A DNA stretch of 64,000 bases from Luzula sylvatica (lineage: Eukaryota; Streptophyta; Magnoliopsida; Poales; Juncaceae): assembly GCA_946800325.1 (NCBI GenBank), contig OX326960.1, positions 23,365,150-23,429,149 on the forward strand, in the 5' to 3' direction. Below are positions 21,466 to 32,487 of the stretch, in pieces. Under the pieces are notes generated by a model that did not search any database, was not told where the DNA came from, and was given only the letters and a program-made list of their open reading frames with translations. The position numbers were made by a program, and so were the translations under genes. Every line of letters begins with the position of its first letter. Within the stretch, counting starts at the first letter, position 1.

Positions 21466-22464
21466 TGATGGGGAATATCCCCGGCCCCGGGCCCGCGCAG
21501 CGGATATGTAGGCCCGGTCCGGTTCCCCGATTCCTGAGATCACGCCACGACTTCGAGGGTACGATGCAAATAGAAGGTTAGATCTTTACCGGTGCAAAAT
21601 TGATTGCACACGAAGGGTTGATCGCTGCCTTCTTTCTCCTGTCACGTTGGTGACAATACGCGCGTCCCACACCACGCGTCTTTCACCGCTCGTTGACTTC
21701 GCCGATTCGCTTGATTTCGTCTCCGACTCAATCTACTCGTCCGAATCGATCACAATCGTGAGAGCCTCAGTTGTTGCTCCTCTACGTGTATCCACCTTGA
21801 ATCGCAAGACGTCGGTCACGGATGCACCTGCCTAGACGATGCACCGGTGAACTTGCTTAATCGAATTGATTCTCTAAACCGTAAAACACCTTTTCACGGT
21901 TTCTCTCTTTTACACCTTTTCACTCTCTAGAAATTTGTCTCACAATTTTCTAGATAATTCTGAATGAATTGCTTAGTTAAGATGAGAGAGAAAATCCTAT
22001 TTATATACAATAGGATCAGGATTAGCCAAAAGGCATGTATATCCAATATACACCCTCTCACACAGAAAACTGCATGAACCTGGTCAGTATTCTGTCCAGA
22101 CGAAATTGATAAATTTCTCTGACAGAAAATCAACCAACACGAAAGTTGTAGATAATCTCATTATCTACTCGACCCAATTTGGCCCAGACCAATTGGAGTT
22201 CGTATGCAAAAGTTATGACTGTTTTACTAACTGTATGTCATACTGTTGCACCCTTTCGGTATTTCACAGAAACGACACTTATAATTCGTTCATCTGAAAT
22301 ATATTTCTACATGAAGGTTATAGATAATCTAATTATCTATCTTACCCAATTTGAACCATTCAAATCGGATTTTCCTACTGAAAGATATGGCTACGAATGT
22401 ACGACTACATTCGTTTATCCTTGTGTACACTTTTACGGTTGATCCTGAAACTGTATTTCCTTCA
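21466..22464 (-). repeat. Element B 3' LTR
   Basis: In element orientation it starts TGAAGGAAATACAG and ends in TTCCCC. The minus-strand TATATAAATAGG at 21996-22007 is a good TATA box. A GC-rich near-palindrome (GGCCCCGGGCCCGCGC) lies 15 bp inside the end. Confidence 0.94.
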
Positions 22465-22481
22465 GTCTCCCACTCAATTTC
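22465..22481 (-). other. Polypurine tract of element B
   Basis: GAAATTGAGTGGGAGAC on the minus strand directly abuts the 3' LTR. The same sequence is at 57400-57416 in E. Confidence 0.85.
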
Positions 22482-23872
22482 AGATCTACCTAAAAGGTAC
22501 TCATGCATATCCAATACGCACGATTTTAGAGAATATAGCTCGCGTATCAAATACCAAGCTATGCACATCCTATGTGCCAATTTTATGATCAAGCCTGACT
22601 TAGTACGACTCGTTGTGTGACCATGTAGGTTCGACTTAACGATGGCAGTAGGTTGTTTCCAATACCTACAAGCTCATGAGCGGGATCTAGTCACTCCATC
22701 ATAGCTACCCATGTTAAACGAATAATGATTGTGATCATTGTGCCTATCTCGAATAGCGGTTACTAGTTCTCTTGTTTGCGATATCCGTTAATCAAAAGGC
22801 ATGGTAATAGTCATCCTTATAATTTGATTAACTACACTTATTCCCCGATTCCGAGTTGAGTTAACAAATTTCAATCGATATTAACCATTAATATCATTGA
22901 CTGCGGCCGCAGGTTTCGTTAATCGACTCATCGAGCGGCGCCTAAGAGATATCTCTTCCTTTCGGAATAAACAATTCCTATCTTGGAGACTCACATTGAA
23001 TTCCGTGTTTCGGACAATACCCAATGATGACCCTTTTAACTCCCTGTTACGGTGAGCGTAAGATCATATCAAAGCATTGTGTTACGCACGAAACGCAATC
23101 AATGATCCCCTCAAGTTTGAAGAATCTAAAACCCCATCCGTCGCAAGTCCATCTATAATGACTAAACCATGTCATGGTCTCGCGGCTTCGATCATATCCA
23201 ATACATGTAACCTAACATATATCTACGTTCCCGATTCGACAAACTCCTTTGTCCCATGATTAGCAAAACATAATCATCTCCTCGGCAAACGTACTAGTGT
23301 ACGCGTTCAGTCTATTCCCTTGTAATAGTAATGCTTCTCTCTTAAGCAAACTGACCCGCGACTAGGGATGTTTAGAAATGACACTTTAAGTGTGACGGTT
23401 TCGCTGCACATGGTCCTCAACCATGTCGACGTCCACACAAGTTCAAATCAAGGTTCATGTAACAATCATATTACACAACCCAGCACACAGTTTTCATATA
23501 AGGTGAATGCATATTAATTAATTTTAAAAGGGATGCATTCATATGGACTAAGTATTTGGGTGATACAACGTTTACCTATGGGTATCTCCATACCCATAAC
23601 CTGCGAGGACTATCGTATTAGATAACTACACTCTACTCTCTTCTTCCTCCTCTAGGTATCTCCATACCCATAGTCATCGCATGACAGTCACGCGCGACTA
23701 GAGAGAGCGGTTTTGTAAACGGGTCCGCACGTTCCCGCTATTGTTAATCATCATCAGGATTGGAACATTTCCAATACCTACGATCACATCTTTTCACAAA
23801 ATTTCATGGATCAAATGAAATTTTCTGAGTATTGGCTAGAAGTGGTTGTGACCTCGGCATTTTTGGCTTGTA
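22482..23872 (-). other. Element B long 3' untranslated region
   Basis: About 1.4 kb with no usable ORF, between the RNase H relic and the polypurine tract. It is colinear with 57417-58813 in E. Parts are recognisably related to the 3' UTR of D. Confidence 0.7.
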
Positions 23873-24073
23873 CTATTGCGTCTCACGCAATAAACAACCA
23901 TAAATCCGATAACTCGTGACTACTAGAGTTTGGTCATGTATCCTTGATCCATACCACTTCCTTTTGCGATTAATAACCGCAATATACTCGCCACCGTAAA
24001 TAGAATCATAAACTATTGGTTTTGTGGAACCTTTCCACATAACCGTGTTTTCATTTAAGCAAAACATGTACAC
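23873..24073 (-). pseudogene. Element B RNase H relic
   Basis: The minus strand reads FCLNENTVMWKGSTKPIVYD then SIYGGEYIAV, aligning with the copia RNase H pattern seen in D (FTLNGGAVVWK ... TTEAEYIAA). Catalytic residues are only partly kept. Confidence 0.7.
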
Positions 24074-24823
24074 ACTTTGTGATCGAAAGTCGTGCTACAT
24101 ATTTGGACGTGCTTCATCTTTGGAAACTGTTGTTTGTTATAACTCTTTATAACCAACACGTCCTCCACACCATTATAGATAATAAATCCTGAATTCTTTC
24201 GCAAAGTATTCAAGGATAAACTTCACCGCTATCAATAAAAATCCCGATGGGTTTTAAATATACATAACCATTATGTATATATTTGTATAACCATTATACA
24301 ATCACAAGAGTTATTCTCATGTAATCGAATTACATTCAAACTCATGTGATTCCCATGAATTTTATTGACGGTGAACTAGACGCTTTATTTGTATGACAGA
24401 TAGCCACATACATATCATGACAGATATAATAGATCCTAACATCAAATGTAAGACATCATATTATTACTTTTCGCGCTGCTTGATGTCTCACATCGAGCCG
24501 TTGAAAATTTCTGCCATTCGACATTTCGATTTATCTCCTCCAAGGAGTTTACATGTTGAAAACCATTTTCAACAATATGTCGATATATGTGCTATAACAT
24601 AGAACGAGGAACTTTTTAGATCTATCCTATAGATCTTCACGCTTAATTCATAAGCGGTCTCGTCTAAATCCTTTGTCGATACAAGAAATATAACGCAGCT
24701 CCCACTAACCTTCATGTGTACACAAAGTTTCCATTCGTTTCGACAATTTTATAACAGTTTATAATTTTGTCAAAACGAATATTCCAATTCCGAGAAGCTT
24801 TCTCTAATCCATCATATGGATCG

Positions 24824-25040
24824 TTAAAGCGTGCATATCTTATCCCCGATTCTTATGAATCGACAAAACCGTAAGGTTGTGTCAAGTACACATCCTTTCA
24901 TAAAATTTCTGTCAAGAAATTCGGTTTGACATCCATTTGGCCACATCACATAGTCATAATACGCGACCATGGCAAGCAGAATTTCGAGAATGGGAAAGCA
25001 TGGCAACAAGCGAAAATGTTTCTTCATAGTCCGACTATGA
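24824..25040 (-). pseudogene. Element B reverse transcriptase relic
   Basis: ILLAMVAYYDYVMW followed by EFLDRNFMKG matches the copia RT pattern ILLAIAAYHDYEIW ... AFLNGNLTE in D, with frameshift-like changes between. The YVDD box is not recognisable. Confidence 0.65.
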
Positions 25041-25573
25041 ATTGCATGAAACTTTTCGCAAAAAGCCTCGCTTTACATATATGCGTATTCCTATCCATGT
25101 CGGTTCTTCATCTTGAAAAACCCACTCACATTTCACGGGTCTAACCTAGAAAGTAATGAAATCAAGTTCTAAACTTGATAATTCACATGGATCGAATCTC
25201 AGATTTCATGACACCATGTCATGTGGAATCAACTTTTCATAGCATCCTTGTAGGATATCGAATCATCATATGATTTCAATCTATCATCATTAGCCACGAT
25301 AAATCCGTATTTACCGGCTTATGATATAGCCTACTTGATCTACGAAAAATTCCTTTATGTTTTCGACTTGCGTTCATCAACTCTTGATGAAGCCATGTCA
25401 ACTTTCATCGGTACAATGTTCATTTTCAAATCACGAACTCTGTCGAGATTTATTCTACTCCCACTAGCCCGCATAGAGAGAAATGGCACCAAGTTCCAAA
25501 CTTGTGCGCATCTAGTCCTCCTCCAAGAAGGCATCTCTTCGAGCCACGAAAATCTCATTTTCGTCGGGACGTT

Positions 25574-25860
25574 TTAACTAATACCCTTTAGTTTCCTTAA
25601 GGATAAACGAACAATTTCCAGATTTGGGATTGAGTTTAACCGAAACAAATTTCGAAATACACTCACATCCTCAAACCTGTACAAGTGACAACTTCGGAAC
25701 CATTCCGATCCATATCTCATATGGCGTCTTTTGTACCGATTAGAAGGTTTATGGTTCATATCTTATATGCAACCATTCATTAGTGCCGCTGTCTCAAGGG
25801 CGTATCCCCAAAACATTTTTGGGAGATCTTATTGACTCATCATTTATCGAATCATGTCCA
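25574..25860 (-). pseudogene. Element B integrase relic
   Basis: The minus strand shows LDMIR, stop, then DLPKMFWGYALETAA, equal to the integrase segment after the catalytic Glu in D. The stop (TAA at 25844-25846, read on minus) is also present in E at 60798-60800. Confidence 0.72.
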
Positions 25861-26453
25861 ACATGCGTTCATTTCCTCTTTTCGGACACATCTCAATGTT
25901 CCGAATAAAGGCAATCGTGAAACGATTCCACAATCATAAATGATCATTAATATTCATAACTCAAATATCGCCTCTTCGATCCTATCGAAAGGTTTAGCTC
26001 AAATACTCGCCTTCTCGATCCTATCGAAAAGCTTTGATTTTCTTGCTTAGTTGATTTCGTATTTCGTTTTTGAAACTCTTTGAATCTTTCAAAAGTCTCT
26101 GTTTCGGCAGGCATTAAATAGATATTTTCATATCTACTTTAACCGTCCATAAACTTAACAAAATACCGATAGCCTCCTCTTGCCTCGGAACTTATCGGAA
26201 CATCATATGTAAATATAATTTCCAATAATTCGCTGGATCTTTCTCCAATACTTTGGAGAATGATGCCATTTGTCGTTTTGCCTAATAAATAAGTATTGCA
26301 TTAATCAATCAAATCTAATTCGAATGATTCTAGCATTCCATCACATGGAATCTAGATACGCGTATCTCGTTTATATGGCCAAGACGGCAATGCCAAAAGA
26401 AGCAATCAACTTCTAGGTTTAATCCTCCTCGGATTTCACCATTCTTTGAGTCA

Positions 26454-26723
26454 CTAGTTTCGACAACTCCTTGTCCGAACTTTCCATTTTGGAAAACATT
26501 TTCCCAAAATACCCTTAGACATACATTTCTTTCGATCCCGCTTTTGAATTACAAGGACATCCACGCATCTATGTGCATTGGATTCCTCGGAAACTCTAAG
26601 CATCTCCAATTCAAATTTAAATCGCATGATATGCAATTTCGGGATCGACTTATCTATCGAATGCATATGATATTCGGTCACGAACATCAAATCTCGTACC
26701 ATCAACACACGAGTGTTAATCAA
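26454..26723 (-). pseudogene. Element B gag relic
   Basis: ELEMLRVSEESN ... VDVLVIQKRDRKK aligns with the D gag segment before the zinc knuckle (GMLRTFESDMK ... SEVLVVQGK). The zinc knuckle is not found. Confidence 0.55.
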
Positions 26724-27430
26724 AGACCCATAAGGCGTCTCAAAATTAACCTACTCTTTGAGCCGCATTGAGTCATTCAACGCGCTCTAGCTCTTGAAAC
26801 TATTTCATGAGCGTTGTGTTTTACTTTCATATACACCCGAATTCTCAAAACAATTTTGAGAAATTTGCGTCTATACATGCCACCACAAGGCACGTAATAT
26901 TGTTCGATTCCTTCTTAAGTTTATCGAACCCGGCTTTCTCTAAAGCCAAAGCCTCGAGCCCCGAATCTACCATTTCCGTGTCCAACACGTTCCTTTAAGT
27001 CTAAGAACTATTCTTTGACTATCAAGGTTAATAACGGTAATTCCGACCCAAAAGCCATCTATCATATCGATCTAATCGATATATTTGGTGTTGCTTGAAA
27101 ACATAATTCTAAACGGATGATGAAGATTAATTCCTAACCGTGCGTACTTAATCTATATGCTTATATGATAATTATATGATAGTGTTATTTTATCGAATCG
27201 ATAACCCTCATACCGATACGGGACTCCAAGTCCATAACACTCAAGATCCATATATCACGATCCTCCCATAAGTTGCTTTGGCAGACGAATGGGATCTCGC
27301 TATTTAGGTAGGATTATATCCAATCGCATCCAATGCGACTCTTGAACCTTTATAGGATTTCGGTGATGAATCGTATCCAATACAATCCCAGTTCCGTGTG
27401 TGCATCCTATCTATGCCCCGAACTTCCAAT

Positions 27431-27615
27431 CAAGTCGGCTTTGGCCTCAACCCTTACTGGCTTGAACGGTTAAGTCACAACCATACTCAGCGTATCGTTC
27501 AAATAAACTACTAATAAGTCGGCTTTGGCCTTAACCCTTATCAGTCCCTATTTAACGCTTGCCACCCCGTCGATGACTACAATAACCCATGTCGGCTTTG
27601 GCCTTAACCCATGTG
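27431..27615 (-). ncRNA. Three leader hairpins of element B, GGCC loop
   Basis: On the minus strand three copies of an identical or one-change 18-nt loop (GGTTAAGGCCAAAGCCGA) are flanked by short complementary arms: + strand loop positions 27435-27452, 27519-27536 and 27592-27609. The second has a 5-bp stem plus one more pair; the others have 3-4 bp. They are homologous to hairpins in C, D and E. Cis-acting RNA function is inferred. Confidence 0.5.
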
Positions 27616-27904
27616 AGACGTAGTACCGATCATAGTGGTTGTGAATATGGAAGGCATTTCCATGACTTAAATATTATGAGGGATCATGCCATTGCATGTT
27701 TCTAAATCCGTGACATAATCCAATTATATCACTATCACAAGATTTTCATAAATGCATATGTATTTATTTGGGAGTCTAATTATTCTAAATAATTATCTAA
27801 TTATATGCTAGTATGATTGATGCCGATCAAATCGATATAAAGAACTCAAAATTCCAAGTTGTGTAGCCAAAGTTATCACGAAAACAAAATCAGCAACCAG
27901 AAAC

Positions 27905-28357
27905 CAGTCCGTTGCAACGCAATATAGTCCGTTGCAACGGACCTCCTGTATACTTGGCACTCCGTTACAACGGAATACCAGTCCGTTACAACGCTATTTA
28001 TTCCGGAGTTTGGCCAAAATTGCCAGAAACATGTCCGTTGCAACGCAACATTGGTCCGTTACAACGCTATTTTCTGCAAACCTTTGTCCAAATTTCCAGA
28101 AACCTGTCCGTTACAACGCAACATATAGTCCGTTGCAACGGACAAAACTGCGTAGACATCCGTTATAACGGACCCAGTCCGTTACCACGGACTCCAATAG
28201 ACACCATTGGCATCCCCGCAACCCCGTATCTGATACAGGTTCCGTTACAACGGACTCCAAGTCCGTTGCAACGGAATATGCAGTTTTCACGGTCCTCCTC
28301 ACACCCCCGCATCCTATACAGGGTCCGTTACAACGGACACCAAGTCCGTTATAACGG
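27905..28357. promoter_or_regulatory. Array of paired CCGTTNNAACGG palindromes in the B leader
   Basis: Fourteen sites of the form CCGTT-2 nt-AACGG or AACGC (centres GC, AC, AT) begin near 27908, 27930, 27962, 27983, 28033, 28055, 28107, 28131, 28160, 28179, 28240, 28261, 28325 and 28346. They form seven pairs with 19-24 bp between starts. Each palindrome is two inverted AACGG words, the core of plant MSA/MYB-binding sites. Transcriptional function is inferred. Confidence 0.75.
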
Positions 28358-28619
28358 AATATGTGTTTTTTCGAAAAAATCTCAATTTTTGAACTGCTGT
28401 TTTCGCTCGTTTCCAAAACGATCAATCATGAAACCTTTTCACGATTATTCCTAGATACTCTCAATCAACTATTGATCGATCTCTAGCGAATTTCACTTGT
28501 GATTTTAATGGAATTTGACATTCTTAATATGTAACATCATGCAAACGGGTACGAACTTTGATAACCCGTGCGTATATCTAATATACGACTATGATTCGAC
28601 CCTCGAATCGATGGCGATC

Positions 28620-28631
28620 GCTCTGATACCA
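28620..28631 (-). other. Primer-binding site of B (tRNA-Met)
   Basis: The minus strand reads TGGTATCAGAGC, one base after the 5' LTR end. Confidence 0.92.
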
Positions 28632-28632
28632 C

Positions 28633-29631
28633 TGAAGGGGAATATCCCCGGCCCCGGGCCCGCGCAGCGGATATGTAGGCCCGGTCCGGTTCCCCGATTC
28701 CCGAGATCACGCCACGACTTCGAGGGTACGATGCAAATAGAAGGTTAGATCTTTACCGGTGCAAAATTGATTGCACACGAAGGGTTGATCGCTGCCTTCT
28801 TTCTCCTGTCACGTTGGTGACAATACGCGCGTCCCACACCACGCGTCTTTCACCGCTCGTTGACTTCGCCGATTCGCTTGATTTCGTCTCCGACTCAATC
28901 TACTCGTCCGAATCGATCACAATCGTGAGAGCCTCAGTTGTTGCTCCTCTACGTGTATCCACCTTGAATCGCAAGACGTCGGTCACGGATGCACCTGCCT
29001 AGACGATGCACCGGTGAACTTGCTTAATCGAATTGATTCTCTAAACCGTAAAACACCTTTTCACGGTTTCTCTCTTTTACACTTTTTCACTCTCTAGAAA
29101 TTTGTCTCACAATTTTCTAGATAATTCTGAATGAATTGCTTAGTTAAGATGAGAGAGAAAATCCTATTTATATACAATAGGATCAGGATTAGCCAAAAGG
29201 CATGTATATCCAATATACACCCTCTCACACAGAAAACTGCATGAACCTGGTCAGTATTCTGTCCAGACGAAATTGATAAATTTCTCTGACAGAAAATCAA
29301 CCAACACGAAAGTTGTAGATAATCTCATTATCTACTCGACCCAATTTGGCCCAGCCCAATTGGAGTTCGTATGCAAAAGTTATGACTGTTTTACTAACTG
29401 TATGTCATACTGTTGCACCCTTTCGGTATTTCACAGAAACGACACTTATAATTCGTTCATATGAAATATATTTCTACATGAAGGTTATAGATAATCTAAT
29501 TATCTATCTTACCCAATTTGAATCATTCAAATCGGATTTTCCTACTGAAAGATATGGCTACGAATGTACGACTACATTCGTTTATCCTTGTGTACACTTT
29601 TACGGTTGATCCTGAAACTGTATTTCCTTCA
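28633..29631 (-). repeat. Element B 5' LTR
   Basis: 999 bp, nearly identical to 21466-22464. It carries the unmutated terminus (TGAAGGGG on the + strand) where the 3' LTR has TGATGGGG. Confidence 0.94.
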
Positions 29632-29636
29632 TCAAC

Positions 29637-31243
29637 CTCGAGCTACCTGAAGAGAAATGGAGAGGAAAGAAGGTTTTTCTCTTGGTCATTTGCGAATTTT
29701 TGAGAGCATCTCGTATGTCCATATCGACGCAGAGAAGAGGGACAAACTAGACGCGAAGGCCCAAAGATGTGTGTTCATTGGTTATGGATCGAATTACTTC
29801 GGTTATCGATTTTGGATCGAGGAAGGTCGAAGAACAATTCGGTCAAGAGACACAACCTTTAATGAAGGGGAACTCTACAAGAACAGGCTCGGTTCCGGAG
29901 GCGAATCGAAACCGGAGGAGAGTGTCCATCACATCACGAGCAATGACGAGTCGAGTGAGCCCGAGAAAGACGAGTTTTCGGTCCAGGATGTGACGGAAAA
30001 TGGGGATGAAGACGTGCCTGAAATCGCGCACGACGAAAGCCCAGAAACTCCGATTTTGAGAGGATCAAGCTGGAGAATTAAGCCTACAAACCGTTATTCA
30101 CCATCACTCCATCATTTGCTGCTAACCGATGCGGGTGAACCAGAAGGCTACCGAGAGGTGGTACACGGAGGTGATTCGGTCAAGTGGGACCGCGCGATGA
30201 AAGAGGAGATTGCGTCTCTCCGGAAGAACAATACTTGAGAAATGACCCGGTTGCCAGATGGCAAGAAGGCGCTGCAAAACAAATGGGTCTACCGAGTGAA
30301 GGACGAGTCATATGGCAGCAAGAGATACAAGGCGAGGCTGGTAGTCAAGAGGTTTCTTCAGAAGAAGGGAATCGACTACACGGAGGTGTACTCGCCGGTG
30401 GTGAAGCCGACGACTATTCGCACGGTGTAAAGTATTGTAGCAGCGGGGGATTTGCACCTCGAGCAAATGGATATCAAGACGGCGTTCCTTCATGGCGATT
30501 TGGAGGAGGACATCTATATGGTGCAACCTGAAGGTTTCGAGATCCCGGGAAAGGAGGATCTTGTGTGCATGCTTAAGAAAAGATTGTACGATTTAAAGGA
30601 GTGGTACAAGAAGTTCGACAGGTTCATGTGTGATCGTGGTTTCCGCAGGGGTGACACCGACCATTGTTGCTACTACAAGAGCAGGTGCGAACATGAGGGA
30701 GATCGACAAGCTCAAGAGGGAGTTGTCGAGAGGATTTGAAATGAAGGATTTAGGAGAGGCGAGCCAAATCCTTGGGATGCAAATTACTCGAGATCGAAGC
30801 AAGGATACTCTCACAATGTCGCAAGAGAAGTACATTAAGAAGGTGCTAGAGCGATTCCGAGTAGATGACGCGAAGCCGAGAAGTACCCCACTCGGCGCAC
30901 ATTTCAAACTCTCCAAGACCCAGTCACTGAAAACCACGGAGGAGAAGAAGAGGATGGAGAACGTGCCGTATTCATCAGCAGTGGGTATCCTAATGTACGC
31001 CATGGTGTGCACGAGACCCGACATTTGTCATGCAATGGGAGTCGTGAGCCGGTTCATGACGAACCCCGACATCGAGCACTGGGAGGCGATTAAGTGGCTA
31101 CTGAGATACTTGAAGGGCATCGCAAGTATGGCATTGTGCTACAAGAAAGGTGACACGAGTTTGCAAGACTTTGTAGATGCTGACCTAGGAGGAGATGTGG
31201 ATAGTAGGAAGAGCACTTCCGGTTATGTCTTCACGATGGGATG
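29637..31243 (+). pseudogene. Element G integrase C-terminus, reverse transcriptase, partial RNase H
   Basis: After a frameshift the text HLRIFESISYVHID is the integrase C-terminal GKT-like region. RT follows: [36 protein letters not shown] (near 30465). The YVDD block is missing: CCYYKS runs directly into ANMREIDKLKREL near 30685. RNase H reads from VSRFMTNPDIEHWEA to DSRKSTSGYVFTMG and stops at 31243. Stops at 30236 and 30428. Confidence 0.87.
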
Positions 31244-31254
31244 AATTTGTTACG

Positions 31255-31485
31255 CTCCTCAAATTTTCTCCAACATTCTCTATATCACGAATTAATGATT
31301 AATTATCATCATAATTAGTAAAAAGACATTCTATTAACAGTTAATTATTATATAATTAAAGTACGTTTGTATTAACGGTTAATAATCAATATTAATTAAT
31401 TGTTAATGAAGTATATTTTAGTTAATTATCATGATGATTAATCACTAATTCTTGATATAGATGATGTTGGGAGGAATTTGAGGAG
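31255..31485. mobile_element. MITE with about 60-bp inverted arms
   Basis: CTCCTCAAATTTTCTCCAAC at the left is the imperfect inverse of GGGAGGAATTTGAGGAG at the right. The inverted similarity continues inward through GATTAATTATCATCAT. The central part is AT-rich. Target duplication is not clear. It borders the truncated end of element G in CRK intron 1. Confidence 0.65.
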
Positions 31486-31532
31486 AATAGTAGAATTGTC
31501 CTATGATTTATATCAAGAAAAATATAGTTGGG

Positions 31533-31746
31533 CCTCCAAACTCACCCCCAATATCCTTGATGAGTTGACAAAAAATGATTAAATTGATTGATTAGTTTTT
31601 CTATTTGACTCAATTAAATATTAATTAACGCGTAAACAATTTATAATATATTAATATTAGTACATGTTAATTGACGTGTCAATTTAATTAAACGTTCAAT
31701 TAAATCAATTAATAATAGTAATCCAGAGTGTTATTTTGAGTTTGGG
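31533..31746. mobile_element. Possible second MITE
   Basis: CTCCAAACTCA at the left and TGAGTTTGGGG at the right form short inverted ends around AT-rich DNA with several AATTAA-type words. The arms are short, so the call is weak. CRK intron donor lies 80 bp to the right. Confidence 0.3.
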
Positions 31747-31827
31747 GACATAATATATAATCCTTTTATATCACTACTATGCAATCAGTCATGTCCAATT
31801 GTACGAGGATGCATTGTGCTTAATTAC

Positions 31828-32439
31828 CTTTCTCATCCTCGTTAGATTTTACCAGAGGAGTCGGTATTTGGGCCATAGTTGGGGTTATAGATGGCCTGTT
31901 TTCGGAGGCTGCAGGAGTTGGCGCCACAACAGATCCTAGCGAAAGGATGCGTAATATCGAGTTCTTATTTGTGAAGGGATCATTGTTCTGGAAATCGGCC
32001 TTGGCGGCCGATTAATCACCGATTAATCGGTAGTCGAGGGTCCGCCGTCGAGATAAACTCTTGGCGTTTTGTGCTTGGCGGATTTCCGCCAAGCGGCCGC
32101 CAAGGGTCCGCCAAGACCGACAAGCCACCGTCGAGCCGATTTTTAGATGTGTACAGTTTTTTTTTTTTTTTTTTTTTTTTGCAATTATTTTATTTTATTT
32201 TTTTTTAAAATTTTTTTTTGAATTGCCAACGGGTCCATAGTCTAGTTGGTTGAATGTGAAGCACAAAAAATCATATATTATGAGAGGTTGTGGGATACTA
32301 TTCAAAATAATGATCGTTTTTGTTATGGATTGCCAATGAATTTTCATTGACATCAAAAAAATTAGACATCAATAATGAAAACGATCGTTTGTCAGATACT
32401 ATTTAAAAAAATATATTTGGACTAAATTTTTTCACATTT

Positions 32440-32487
<48 letters not shown>

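Larger units (their letters stand above)
21466..29631 (-). mobile_element. Element B: young non-autonomous copia, 8.2 kb
   Basis: Two 999-bp LTRs (21466-22464 and 28633-29631) differ at about six positions by eye. They are flanked by TCAAC (21461-21465, 29632-29636). On the minus strand the order is 5' LTR, primer site, leader with palindromes and hairpins, gag relic, integrase relic, RT relic, RNase H relic, 3' UTR, polypurine tract, 3' LTR. The pol text is heavily decayed although the LTRs are almost identical. This indicates movement by proteins supplied in trans. It sits inside the integrase of element G. Confidence 0.93.
19321..31243 (+). mobile_element. Element G: truncated Ty1/copia (Tnt1-like) in CRK intron 1
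   Basis: The 5' LTR starts TGTTAGG and ends CCTAACA. A weak primer site follows, then gag, protease and integrase up to 21460. Element B interrupts integrase, and the reading resumes at 29637 through RT into RNase H, which stops short at 31243. No 3' LTR was found, so the 3' end is deleted. Gag has lost its central part, and RT has lost its YVDD motif (near 30685), besides several stops. Sequence style (KSDNRGEY, AERTLNERARAM) is like Tnt1-94 polyproteins. Confidence 0.87.

Noticed and set aside
27905..28357. CRISPR-like array (regularly spaced repeats)
   Set aside because: Eukaryotic context, palindromic repeats of only 12 bp, unequal spacers and location inside a retrotransposon leader.
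27912..28454. 180-codon open frame over the palindromes
   Set aside because: It repeats VRYNG/PLQRN-type words from the palindromic array; not a gene.
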